Part shown: positions 22,166 to 33,059 of the stretch, piece after piece
Position numbering within the stretch: position 1 is the first letter of the stretch
Layout of the letters: every line of letters begins with the position of its first letter
Assembly (NCBI RefSeq): GCF_035046485.1
Contig: NC_085138.1
Location: forward strand, 333,418,421 to 333,482,420
DNA from: Aedes albopictus
Taxonomy: Eukaryota; Arthropoda; Insecta; Diptera; Culicidae
DNA: 64,000 nucleotides
Direction of reading: 5' to 3'
The notes under the pieces: generated by a model
Seen by the model: the letters and a program-made list of their open reading frames with translations, nothing else
Told to the model about the DNA's origin: nothing
Database searches by the model: none
Position numbers and translations under genes: made by a program

Positions 22166-23267
22166 CAGTGCCGGATTTAGGCTTGGGCGGGCCCGGGGCA
22201 AATTATAGAGTGGGCCCCCAAAAGCAAGATTTTAAAGATATGAACCACACATTAACTTTTTTGTCAATGTTGTGTAATTCGTATTTTTTTTTTTAACCGT
22301 TTTTTTTGTGATTTCGGAAGAAACTATGCTACTGTTCCGTTTCACTTCTTTTCAAATGCTTTTGTGATGTAGTATTGTTCTTTGAAACATTCAGACCAAC
22401 TTTTGCGTACTTTCGAAGTTCTATAAAAAGTTTATCTCTGGGATAGGGCTTTAGTAGGCAAATGTAGCAAAAAATGTTCAAAAATGTCGGTGAACCACAA
22501 AATATAGATTTGCATAACCGTTGCTCCGACATGTTTTTGGAAACTAGGTTCACAAAATTGATCCGAATTTCCCTAACATCTTCAGGAATCATTATCATAC
22601 CTTTCCCAATGATAACATCTGTCCTCGACGAAAATGATGAAGATGGGCTCAGTTTTCAGAATATAAGGTTCTATTGAACCAAAGACAAACTTTAAAGAGG
22701 TTTTAGAGAAACTCGCGCACACCAAAACTAGCAGGAAACATCTTTTTTTTCTTATTGTTGAATACTGTATATCTCTTTAGAGATGAATTTGCTGCAATCA
22801 AGTGTTCAACTTTATTCCTCAAAATAGTCATTCTGGGAAATACACTTCAATACTGAACAATTCTATTGTTTGTTTATTTTTTTTTGTTAATTTCCGATGA
22901 AATGGCCAAATAATTTTACATGTTTAATGGTTTTATAATATTTATAATATTTATTTTACAATGTTTAATGGTAACTCATACTGAAGAAAAAATCACACAA
23001 AAACTGTAAATCCATTCTAAAAATAGTTCCAGTGCACCACAAATGATGAAGTTTAGGATTTTGATTTGTTCTCAAGTCCAAATTTGGATTATGAAATAAT
23101 CTGAATACCTTAAGGAACCCAATTACAACTAGTCTAGGATAAGTGCATTTTATATGGTTTCGTGGAACCAAATATATATAGTGCTTCGAGATTATTGGGG
23201 GGCCCCCTCAATCGGGGGGCCCGGTGCACCTGCTCCCTTTGCCCCCCCCCCCTTAAATCCGGGCCTG
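22166..23267. mobile_element. hAT-type element, 1102 bp, 8-bp TSD
   Basis: Termini CAGTGCCGGATTTAGG (left) and CAGGCCCGGATTTAAG (right, inward) are a common hAT pattern. The 8-bp CTTTTAGG is duplicated at 22158-22165 and 23268-23275, and the paralogous block at about 21126 shows the unfilled site. The subterminal regions are rich in GGGCCC words. The interior has no recognisable transposase; a frame on the minus strand (22329-22598) has no hAT signature that I can name. Confidence 0.92.
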
Positions 23268-23275
23268 CTTTTAGG

Positions 23276-24223
23276 AATTTCCCTTTTCTGATATCGCTGA
23301 AGAAATTCCTAAAATTCCGAAGAAATCTCCAGAGATGTTTTGGAACAAATTTCTGTAGGAAATCAAGTAGGAATCCAAGCAAGAATTTCAGAAGGAATCT
23401 GGCCTGGATTCCCTTAAAAAAAAATGTGTGAAGAATTCTTCGGTAGAATCTCTGTAGAAATCTCAGGAAGGATTCTTGAATGAATAGAGGAATATCTGAA
23501 AAAATCCCATTGCCAAGAAGATTTTCTGAAGAGCTTCCTGGATAAATACCCGAAGAATCTCCTCGGGAAATGATTGATGGAATATTTAAAAACGTTTATT
23601 GTGGAATTTTCAGATTTTTTTTTAGAAATCCATTAATAACGTACTTGGAGGATTTTCTGGGAGTATTCCTAGAGCAAATTTGGACGTATTTCTGAAGAAA
23701 TTACTTTATGAATACTTGCAGAAACGCCTAGATAAGTTTCTGTAATGACCTTTAGGGAAGTCTCTTGATACAATTCTAAAACAATTCCTGCGAAACATTT
23801 CTGAATTTATGCTTTACGCAGGGAGAAATCCATTGCGTGATCCTTAGAGGAAAAGTCGGAGATATATCTGGGGAAATACATGGACGATCATCTGAAGACA
23901 ATCCTGAAGGAACATCCGTATGAACTCCTACAGGAATCTCTGGAGGCATTCCTGTCTCTGAATCACTGAAAGTAATAATGTAATAATCTCTGGAGGAATT
24001 CCTGCAGTATTTCCTGGATTAATCCCTGAAGGAATTCCCAGACACATTATATCAGAAATTTTCAATGGAATCCTAAGAACAATTACTGAACAAATTTCCA
24101 AGGGACTTCTAGAAAAAAAAAAACCTGTTCGATTTTCTGGAGGAATCTCTGTCAGATTTTGTGAAGAATCCCTTGGAAGAATTAACGGAAAAACCTTTAA
24201 ACGAATTTCTGATGAAATCACTG
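23276..24223 (-). repeat. Degenerate array (minus polarity)
   Basis: CTGGAGGAATTCCTG and GAAGAAATT words repeat at short, irregular spacing. The frame at 23928-24239 on the minus strand encodes an isoleucine/proline repeat and is a by-product of the array. Confidence 0.7.
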
Positions 24224-24225
24224 TA

Positions 24226-24375
24226 CCCAAGCAGCACACAAGTCACAATGAAGTGTCGACAGCGCAGGTTTTTGATTGGACGCGAGTCATTGAGTTAGAA
24301 TTACATAAATGTAGCTCCTGTACAACCAAAAATCTGCGCTGTCGACACTCCTTTGTGACTTATGTGCTTCCTGGG
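24226..24375. mobile_element. 150-bp MITE, TA target site, kin of the one at 6844
   Basis: Ends read CCCAAGCAGCACACAAGTCA and (inward) CCCAGGAAGCACATAAGTCA, flanked by TA (24224-24225 and 24376-24377). The inner arms share TGTCGACAGCGCAG. The start CCCAAG and the GCGCAGGTTTTTG word are shared with the MITE at 6844-7021. Confidence 0.88.
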
Positions 24376-24377
24376 TA

Positions 24378-24927
24378 AAATATTTCAAGAAATCATTTGA
24401 AATAAAAAATCTTAAGAATATTTAAGACGAGCCTCTTGACGAATTTCCAAAGTAATCGCTGACTGAGAATTCATGAAAATTTTCCTTTACGATTCTTGTA
24501 AAAAATTCTTGAGAGACTGAGGTAATATATAAAAAAACCCTGAAGAAATTTCTGAAGGAGTTTGTAAAGATTATTTTGAAGAAATCCTAACAAAGAAAAA
24601 TTTGTTTTGATGAAGTATTTCTTCAGGAATCGCTACAAGTATTATTGAAGAAGTACATAAATGATTTCCTGAAAGAATTCGGATACGATATTTTGAAAAT
24701 ATACTTGTTGGAATTTATGATGAAACTCATGGAAGCATTTCAAGAGGAATTTGTGAAGAAATATCCAGAGGATCTTCTAGGGGAAATACTAAAAGACGTA
24801 GCTGTTCACGCTGTTTAGTGAATCCCTCTTACCATTTTTACACATATGAGGGCGCAAAAATTTGAAAGTAACCATACAGGCGATATATAAATATATTTAG
24901 GATGCAAAAGAGTGATTTCCAATTCCA
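24378..24927 (-). repeat. Degenerate array, then unassigned DNA up to the RTE target site
   Basis: The array wording continues in minus polarity to about 24800. From there to 24927 I see no pattern. The last bases are the left copy of the 12-bp duplication of the next element. Confidence 0.55.
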
Positions 24928-24939
24928 TAAATGAGATAT

Positions 24940-25936
24940 TCGTTGCCGGGTCTGTTGCCGTTGAATCAATCCGTTTACTCTACTATTGCTTTTCTGGGTG
25001 TTTGAAGGTTTTCAGCAGGCTACCTTACCGGGGCCGCGCTGCCTACATTGCGTTGAAGGGGCTGCCTTCTTGAGTATAGCTGACGCAATACAGCATTTCA
25101 TACTCAGCCGCTGGATGCCAGAACAGACGCTGTTTGAGCCGCACCTCCTTGGTGAGCAGACGCTCGGATCGTACCTCCTCAATCTAGCTGAAGTCAGAAG
25201 GACAACAGTGCCCAGGCTGCACTACCAGCTACTCTTAGCTGGCGGTCTTTGTCATCGTTTGACCCGTGGAAGCATGAGGTAGGCAACTTGTGAGGACCAG
25301 AGCTATGTTGGACGCTCTCCTTATCGACTCACCGTTTTGCATGTGACAATGACGTTTCCCGTGAAGTGAAAAGGCGTATTGCAGCTGCGAATAGGGCCTT
25401 TTACGGATTGCGTAGCCAGCTTAGGTCCCGTAACTTGCAAACGCAAACAAAATTCGCTCTGTATAAGACGCTGATTCTTCCGGTTGCCCTCTACGGTCAC
25501 GAAGCGTGGACGTTAAAGGAGGTAGACCGAAAAAATTTTGGAGTTTTTGAGCGCAAAGTGCTGCGGACAATTCTCGGTGGGAAACAAGAAAATGGAGTGT
25601 GGCGCAGACGCATGAATCACGAGTTGTACCAAGTGTACGAAGATGCGAATATCGTGAAACGTATAAAATACGGCAGACTTCAGTGGGCTGGACACGTAGT
25701 GCGAATGTCGGAAGAAAGAATAGCGAAAACAATATTCAGCAGAGAACCCGGTAGAGGTAGGCGACTTCGTGGGTGGCCGCGAACTCGCTGGCTGCACGCG
25801 GTTGAAGAAGATCTACGATCCCTACACGTTCGGGGAAACTGGAGGAACATCGCCCAAGACCGACGAAGATGGTGCTCTACTATACGCTCGGCATTGGAGT
25901 AAAGTTACTTTGTAGCCAACAAGGTATCAAGGTAGG
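24940..25936 (+). mobile_element. RTE copy with inverted 5' segment
   Basis: The 997-bp insertion is bounded by a perfect 12-bp duplication, TAAATGAGATAT (24928-24939 and 25937-25948). It has two parts. 24940-25341 is the 5' region of an RTE element in reverse orientation, and 25342-25936 is the 3' end of the reverse transcriptase in forward orientation. One target duplication around both shows that they entered together. This is the product expected from twin priming. The coding part is a different subfamily from the element at 4936-8534. Confidence 0.92.
25342..25902 (+). pseudogene. RTE reverse transcriptase, C-terminal fragment
   Basis: The frame enters at DNDVSREVKRRIAAANRA, equivalent to DNDTSREIQRRIVAGNRA in the first RTE copy, and ends at TAA 25900-25902. 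It contains ILPVALYGHEAWTL, VFERKVLRTILGG, WRRRMNHELY, GRLQWAGHVVRM and the arginine-rich C-terminus. All polymerase catalytic motifs lie upstream of the break, so the fragment has no activity. The methionine at 25366 is internal. Confidence 0.9.
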
Positions 25937-26012
25937 TAAATGAGATATATCACTTCTCAAATATGTATCTAACAAATGGAATGATTTACTAAGCTGTAAC
26001 ATTGACTGAGTA

Positions 26013-26235
26013 GGGTAAGTGTGCCAGTTATGGCCATAGTGATAGTCTACCTATTGGACCATAGTGGAAATTTAGAAAGTTTTCAAACTTTGACCTATTG
26101 TGAAAGTTTCAATAATAAGAATTTAAATGTATCTTGTCATTAAAACTCTTGAAATGATGCAAAATTAAGAATTATCTCAAATAATTACTATGGCCAAATA
26201 GGGAACCGCTATGGCGATAACTGGTACACTCAGCC
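26013..26235. mobile_element. Mariner-type MITE, 223 bp, TA target site
   Basis: Ends GGGTAAGTGTGCCAGTTATG and (inward) GGCTGAGTGTACCAGTTATC are inverted repeats; TA lies at 26011-26012 and 26236-26237. A second inner pair, TATGGCC and GGCCATAG, extends the similarity. The interior is AT-rich and has no frame. Confidence 0.85.
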
Positions 26236-26687
26236 TACTATTCAAAGTTGGTTTTACACAACCCGGGAGCTTCTTGACAGCTGCCGAACAACGTCAGCGT
26301 ACCTAAAAATTTTGGTCCGGGTGGTACTGTCAGATTCAAAGCGGCAAGCGCTACTTTTGAAAAGGACGAAAACCGACAATAACAAACCGCACAAAAAATA
26401 TTGAAACATTAAACAGAAACCTTAATTTGTTGTTTCCGCTTGTTTTGTAGTAGATAAATGTAAATTAAGTGCGGCATGATGAATTTGTTTACTAGAAGCG
26501 AAAATTATATCTATAAAACGGGTAAAGGCAAAACAGTCGGCTTTCATAAAATTAATAAGAAACTCATGTTTTCTTCCAGTGCGGTTATTAAGCACCAGCA
26601 AGTAATAAATTAGGTTACTTATGCTAACATTTTACAGCTACATATCGGCTATAATATAAACGACTCATAAGAAAGTGATCATTCGTC

Positions 26688-27702
26688 ATAAATAATTCCA
26701 AAAGTCCCAGTGAAGAAACAGGGGTGTAAGCAGTAATAAATAACAAAAGTTCCTTAAACAAATAGAAAAGTGCATAAATAAATCAAAAGTTTCCATAAAT
26801 AATTGATTTTTGAGCAATTAAAAACGTCAAAAATGCAATGAATAATTCAACTGTTGCAATAAATAAAGCCAATTTTCCCACCAAAAAACTTCAAATTTTC
26901 CATAAATAAATCCGACTTTTCCATAATAAATTAGAAAATTCACAATAAAAAAATATCGAAAAAGCAATAAATAATTCAAAAAGTGCAATAACAAAAAAAT
27001 AAATTATTAATAAATGTCAAAAAAAACGAGCAATAAACGTAAATGCATTTTGAGGCAAAAATGACATAGACCATGCGGCGAAGCCGCATAGAGGATTGAG
27101 GAACTGAGGCGGCAGAAGGCCGCCGAAGTTTCCGATATCCGATGCACCGCAACTGCATCGATTTGGTTCTAGGCAAACCATAGATTCAAGAATTTGCCCG
27201 GTATAATGCAAACATAGATGTTATCCCTTTTTTAGGTCCGACGAGCGATAGCGAGTTCGGACAGCAAGCAATTGCTCGGTAAATTGCAATCATAGTTACG
27301 CAAGCTTTTCAGTCGATTCAGTCACATAAGTGCGATTCAAAATTTCACTGTCTCATACTTTTCTGCATTTGTTTTTCATGGGTAATTTCGTCATTTTTTA
27401 TTGCATTTTTTGAATTTTTAATTGCTTTTTCGATATTTTTTTATTGTGAATTTTCTAATTTATTATGGAAAAATCGGATTTATTTATGGAAAATTCGAAG
27501 TTATTTGGTGAGAAAATTGGCTTTTTTAATTGCAACAGTTGATTTATTCATTGCATTTTTGACGTTTTTAATTGCGCAAAAATCAATTATTTATGGAAAC
27601 TTTTGATTTATTTATGCATTTTTCTATTTGTTTATGGAACTTTTGTTATTTATTACTGCTTACACCCCTGTTTCTTCACTGGGACTTTTCGAATTATTTA
27701 TG
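26688..27702. repeat. Fold-back: about 300-bp inverted arms around a 400-bp loop
   Basis: Arm 26688-26990 is matched in reverse complement by 27390-27702, with landmarks such as GTCCCAGTGAAGAAACAGGG and its complement. Inside each arm ATAAATAATTC and related words recur every 20-35 bases, so each arm is also a loose tandem array. The arms are extremely AT-rich. This could extrude as a long hairpin. Confidence 0.88.
27065..27275. other. Cluster of GC-rich hairpins in fold-back loop
   Basis: Within the AT-rich loop are ATGCGGCGAAGCCGCAT (27072-27088; 7-bp stem, GAA loop), GGCGGCAGAAGGCCGCC (about 27108-27124) and a dyad GTCCGA...TCGGAC enclosing a GCGATAGC core (about 27236-27262). Compact GC hairpins in AT-rich DNA are typical of mobile hairpin clusters in organelle, viral and some bacterial genomes. 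I do not recognise this set. Confidence 0.7.
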
Positions 27703-28163
27703 GGAAATTTTGTATTTATTATGGAACGTTTAATTGTCTGCCGCTACATATCTGGTGGCACAGCCAAAATGGAAGTTAAAAATAATCATTTACAGATGTC
27801 TTTTTTTTGAGTTTGATCTTCGGTTTGGTCTAGCATGCGCAGTCAACAATTAATATGGAAGACCGTTTAAACATGTGCTTTTATTACATTTCTTACAACA
27901 AATGAAAAAAATCAAAATAATTTCAATTTATTGAACATTAGTTTTTGCGCTTCTGTTGAATACGTCCTTTTGATACGAAACGTTAGCCTCTTGTTGGCTT
28001 CCACTCACCACGAAACAAAAATATGTTTTCGCATGGACAAAAATTGTTGCGTCAGTGAAGGATGGACCCGTTGTTTACGAACAGTAGCGACATCTGCGAT
28101 TTGCAAGTAGGTACGCGAAACTAAGCTCATCTGTCAAGTTACGGGGGGGTTGGTTTTACAAAA

Positions 28164-28820
28164 TGTTTGGTTAGTTAAAGAAGTCGTTCTGGGTCGAGTG
28201 TGGTGTTTATCTGATTTGCATTAACCAGACTATTATGACCTTATCTTGGTTAGTCTAGACGGACCAGCGTGTAAGAAGGGCGACGCAACTGTTGAACGGC
28301 TCAGTCCTATACTTCTTTCATTTTATTTATGCAAACTTATACCGTTATCAGATAGAGGGGAGTCGGCTCTACCTGTTACTGGTAAGAGATTGCCCGAATA
28401 ACTGGAAAAACGCTTAAGAGGAACGGGAAAAGCAGAAATTCGCAATGGCGGCTGCGCCCATTTCACATGACTTTGATCTAGAACAAATCAAATGGAAACT
28501 TTTACATGGCTCTAGGATGCAGCTTTAGCTTCAGCATGATTGACCACCCGTGAATGCTACTCCAGTATCGCCAGACCAGCTACACTCACACAAGGAACCA
28601 ATGAATTATCTGCCGGCAACTAAGCGAACATCTTCAGTGTGTGACGTTTGGTGATCTTCTATTTTAGGCGACAATGTTGCCTGTCACGTCATACCATTGC
28701 GTCTGCACAAATTCATGCGGATGGCGATATATGTATTTGACAGAGGGTTCACCCATTGGTTCTTGGCTGCCAGGCGTAAGGTGAAAGATAATGTGTTTAT
28801 AACTTGAAGATGATGAGCGG
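28164..28820. other. Unassigned DNA
   Basis: No terminal repeats, array wording or gene-like frame were seen. Composition is mixed. It ends at the tRNA-headed SINE. Confidence 0.35.
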
Positions 28821-28821
28821 C

Positions 28822-29025
28822 ACAGTTCGTGGTCGTGCGGCTAGGGTCACCAAGCATTTAGTCGTATCGTACTGAGGAGCGTGAGTTCGATTCCCGCCGC
28901 AGCTGTCAGGAAAATTTTTCGGCTGTGCCACTGGGCGTTGCATGCTAGTCCGTTGTCTAGTGTCGTGCTTCCTTCAAAGAGCAAATAGCTCACTGGAAGC
29001 ATTAAACGTGTCTGTGTCTTTCAAG
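28822..29025 (+). mobile_element. tRNA-derived SINE
   Basis: The head runs from about 28822 to 28902. An A-box-like TGGTCGTGCGG (28830-28840) and a B box AGTTCGATTCC (28884-28894) are followed by GCCGC, which can pair with the GCGGC inside the A-box segment. The body (28903-29025) has no frame. I could not fix a target duplication, so both limits are approximate. Confidence 0.65.
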
Positions 29026-29029
29026 TAAA

Positions 29030-30680
29030 TTACTGAAGGCATTACCGATGGAATTCTAAAAATAGAATGGCCCAAACAATTACTAAGAAAATTTCAAAAA
29101 GAACTGCTGTAGAAAAGAAAACAAAAATCATGAAAAATGTGTGGCAAAAACAACAACTTCTAAAGGGGTCTGATGGAATTTTCAAAAAAAGTCTCCAACT
29201 GAATTATTGCGGAGATTCCACCTGTTTAGACTAATGCGCGAAAATTAGTTGCGGGGATTTTTCTTTCAAATAAATTCCTTAAGTCATCGCTGAAATCTTA
29301 AAAGGAATCCAAATTGCCAAATCGCGAAATTTTAAATGGAATTACTGGAAAAAAGACAACAAGATTTTCTACATGTTAGAGGATATTTGGGATACATGAA
29401 CATTCACCATCATGCAGAATATTTTCCTCATAATAGTAAATTTTAATTGCATAATTTATTTCAAGTAAAACACTTATAAGGTTATTGTAACGGTTCTAAA
29501 GTTGGAATAGGACAACAAAATTTTAGGTGCTATAACCAATTTGGTGAAAGTTTAGGAGCTGCCGCAAAGAACGTGAAGTTTAGACCAAAAATACAAATTC
29601 CCTTAATTATACGTAATTTTGTAAAAAATTTGCAGCTTTTGGGAATCAAAGTTTTCTCAGTAAAATTAAAGATTGAGAAAAAATAGCTAGAAGCATTCCA
29701 CCTTCTAGGCTAGTTCGCCCTGAAGTCAGCTTTATACAGAAAAATAATAAAAAAAAAAATTAAAAGTGAGGTTTCAAGAATATTTAAATTATGACAACTA
29801 ACATAGATCTGAAATTATTTTTACTCTCAGTATCTTTTATTGCTTACATATATTCCAATATCCTGAATTAATTTTGAAGACATCATTTCAAACCAACAAA
29901 CCATTTTTGAGTAACATTAGTCAAGTCAAAAAAAAAATGATGAAGAAAATTATTTTATTTTATTTTCAAACGCTTTTTTCAAAAGTTAGGTATAGAATTT
30001 CGCAAAACATGGAAACCATTTTCAAATAGAAGCTAACACATGATCAAAATTTCATTTGAATTTGCGTTGAGCTGGAAATGCTCAATAGTTTTCGGTTTCC
30101 GCATTCTGGTCACAATTTATTTTCCATATATGTATTAGAAAAATTCTACAGGAATTCTAATGATTTTTTTAATAGAATTTCACCAGTAATTTTTCTTGTT
30201 TTTTTAGATTTTCTCAAAAAAATTCTTAATGTGCATATTCATCGTACTTGCCCATGATTTCTTTCGGGGATTCTTTCAAGAATTCCACCAGCAGTGCTAA
30301 ACGTAATTTCAGAAAAAAAATTGTGAAAACCCCTTGAAGAAACAACTGACAAAAAATCCTGAAGGAATCTCTGAAGAAATCTCAGGAGAAATTTCTGATG
30401 GAATCGTAGAAACAATTTTTTAAATAGGATCCTTGAAGAATTTTGGCAGAAAACACCGAATGAATATGCCAAGAAATTCCTAGAAGAATATGCGAAAGAT
30501 ATTCCGAATGAATTATAGAAGGACAATAAAATAAATCAAATTTTAAAAAACCAAACATGCAAATTAGAAAATATCTCTTACTTAGATTTTTACAGAAACC
30601 CTTGAAATAATAAATGATTTTCTTGTGATATGTCTGAAGAAATACATGAAGAAACTTCATAAGGCATCCGTGGAGGAATT
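29030..30680. repeat. AT-rich DNA and scattered degenerate array
   Basis: Array wording is seen at about 29030-29350 and, in minus polarity, at 30120-30680. The 29400-30110 stretch is AT-rich with no visible structure. Frames at 30239-30684 on the minus strand are array readings. Confidence 0.5.
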
Positions 30681-30689
30681 TCAATTTAA

Positions 30690-31304
30690 CCCTCTAATAC
30701 CCAATCCCGCCTTTAGACGGGGTATAGTTTGAGCATTTTTGTAATTTTTGTTTCGTGGAAAATCTTTTTTTTTTATATTTTTGGCTGATACTTAGGACTG
30801 TTCTGTATATCTCAAAATAGTTTTTGGTGTATTTTAAAGCGTATTTACATTTTTTTAAATCATTGAAAAAATGATGTTTTAGTCACCTTTAAGAAGTCAT
30901 TGTTTATTTTGTATTGAATCGCTACAATTAACATATTTTAAATTTTTCCCAAATCATTCTATCGTTGAATACTAGTTTAAGGGGATCGAATACACTCTTA
31001 AATTATTTTCTTTAAAATTACACGAAAAGTACAATTTTGTGTGAAAAAAATTTAAAATAATAATATTTCAACAATAATCATAAATCTCAAAATGTTTTCA
31101 TCTAAAAAAATGCGTTCCTCAAATTGGCTTCCAGGAAAAATATAAAAGTGTGGAGATGTTCAAAAATAAAAATTAGAAAATTCCAAAACTGAAATTCACG
31201 AAATCGAGAATTAAAAAGAATCATCTTCCAAAACATGTTTAAATCGATTTTAGATGACGAAAAATGATATTTAGATCAAAATCAAAAATTTTGGTATTAG
31301 AGGG
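30690..31304. mobile_element. piggyBac-type MITE, 615 bp, TTAA target site
   Basis: Ends CCCTCTAATACCCAA and (inward) CCCTCTAATACCAAA are inverted repeats, and TTAA lies on both sides (30686-30689 and 31305-31308). TTAA plus CCC termini is the piggyBac signature. The interior is AT-rich, with no transposase. Confidence 0.9.
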
Positions 31305-31308
31305 TTAA

Positions 31309-32330
31309 ATCTTTAGTTGAATTACTGTGGAAATATCCAGGTTAAATTTTAAATAAATAAACAAAAATTAAGTGGAATTAATGGAATAATTCATTGAGAT
31401 TTTTTGGTAGAATTCCAGGAGAAATCTTTTGACAAAAGTGCTGCAGGATTTTCTCGAAGTATTTCTGATGAACTCCGGTAAAAATATTTAAAGAAACACA
31501 ACATCCATGGAAATATTTTTGGAAAACTTCTGATCAAATCTCCTAAAAATTCTCAGAAAAAAATATAGGGGAAAATCCTGAAGAAGGTTTTGTGCAATTA
31601 CATGAAGGAGTACAGGAATGAAGATATACTGATGAACTCCTGAAGGAATCTTTATATGAATTTCTGTTGGAACCTCTTGAGAAATTCCAGCTGGCAAAAC
31701 TAAAAAAAAAATGCAAGAATCTATGAAGAAACACTTCCACGATGTTTTTTGAAGAATCCTCAAAGAAATTTTGGAAGCCATTCCCCGATAATTCTGGGAA
31801 ACCCCTCTGTTTATTTCATGAAGTTTATTTGGAATAATTGTAGAAAGATAATTCATGTATTTCTTAAAAAAAATCATACTCATATTCAGATACACCCTTA
31901 AAGATTTCTTCAGGAACTCTTCGAGAATTTATCAATATGTTTCTTTATTTTTTTTTCTGAAATTTGAACGTTTATGCAGATGCGCTTTAAGTAATTCTAG
32001 AAAGTATTCCTCCAGGCATCTCTTTTGAATGTATTCCTATCTATTTATTTATTTAAAACTCTCTGGAACTTATACAGATTCAAAGATTCTTACAGGATTT
32101 TTTCAAGAAACTTTTCTTGGGATTTCTCATGGAGTTTTGTAGAAAAAAACTTTTTAAAAGATTTATTGAGGAGCTACTACATCGGTTTTTTTCAGATACT
32201 CCAAGAATTCTTCAAGCAATTTTATACAATTTCTGGGAGAAGTTCTAAAAAAGAAAACCTTGAGGAATCTCTAATGGAATCCGAGGAGAAACTTCTGGTG
32301 AACGGTAAGGTAAGCAAATAGGAAAATCGT
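31309..32330. repeat. Degenerate array with polarity switch near 31890
   Basis: Minus polarity to about 31890 (GAAGAAATTTTGG, CTGAAGGAATC) and plus polarity afterwards (TTCTTCAGGAACTC). No transposon end was found at the switch. Confidence 0.55.
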
Positions 32331-32340
32331 CCATCAGACT

Positions 32341-32455
32341 TGAAGATATGCCCGAGTGAACCAAGAAAAAAATTCACCAAAACTTGGACTCATTAACTTA
32401 CGAATTCCTCAGATTACAATGTTCGCACAACTTCCCCGCACCCACCGATCTTATT
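32341..32455 (+). repeat. 115-bp repeat, inverted relative to 34576-34694
   Basis: Landmarks CCAAAACTTGGACTCATTAA, TTACGAATTCCTCAGATTAC and AATGTTCGCACAACTTCCCC are found in reverse complement at 34576-34694. The upstream edge (TGAAGATATGCCC..) resembles the Feilai body segment GAAGATACTCTATGCCCAAG, so this may be a Feilai-related SINE fragment. Confidence 0.75.
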
Positions 32456-33050
32456 GGTGAAACTTTCGCAGAAATGCCCTGTTAAGATTTCTGAAGAAAT
32501 CCCCAAAAAGCTGAAGGAGTATTTGGGCATATTTCAGAAGTATTCCATGACATTTTTAGAAGGGTTGCGTGAAGCAATTTCGAAAAAAAAAACAGTTGAG
32601 TTCTTATAGAAGTATACTTGAAAGTAATGCAGGGGAAGTATCCAGGAAACATCCCTGGAGGATTGTCTAAACGAAGCCTGAAATTTATAATTTTATAACG
32701 AACGAAATTTATAATGGAGTTCTTGAGTTCATTTGTAAAATAATCTGTTTTTTTTTTCGGAAGAATTATCAAATAAACTTTGATGAAATCTCTAGCAGAT
32801 TTACTAAGAATTTCTGTGGATGGTTTTCTGCGAGAGTTTCAAATAGAATCTGAAATATTTTTTAAAAAAGCTCAGTTAGTGCATGGTTTTCATGTACGTT
32901 ATTTTTATGCACTTTTACCTAATGCACCTCTTTTATGCCCTGTAGTGAAGAGGGATAGATATTCAGAGCCAGTATTGTATATAATGAAATGTAGTAGATA
33001 ATACCGGTAACTATGGCAACGGTGGCCGGGGGCGTTTGCAAGATAGATTC
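32456..33050. other. Mixed degenerate array and unassigned DNA
   Basis: Array wording in minus polarity to about 32690, then no clear pattern. The frame at 32780-33001 has no motif. Confidence 0.4.
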
Positions 33051-33059
33051 AAAGAATCA

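Larger units (their letters stand above)
26262..28148. mobile_element. Candidate 1.9-kb TIR element with 15-bp flanking repeat
   Basis: GTTGGTTTTACAMAA flanks the region at 26247-26261 and 28149-28163 (14 of 15 identical). The ends are degenerate inverted repeats: both start with CCC, have TTGACAG about 12 bases in and GCGTACCTA about 15 bases later. No transposase frame is present. A large fold-back fills the centre. A 15-bp duplication is unusual for a TIR element, so the class is uncertain; a retroposon with chance end similarity is the main alternative. Confidence 0.6.

Noticed and set aside
22329..22598. 89-codon minus frame as a hAT transposase remnant
   Set aside because: No recognisable hAT dimerisation or catalytic signature; the element is otherwise non-coding.
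12301..25345. Identical ACCGTTTTGCATGTG in the Feilai fragment (12301-12315) and at the RTE inversion junction (25331-25345)
   Set aside because: A 15-base match across 64 kb is suggestive of template switching, but the RTE part explains most of it (CCGTTTTGCA is native RTE sequence) and the rest can be chance.
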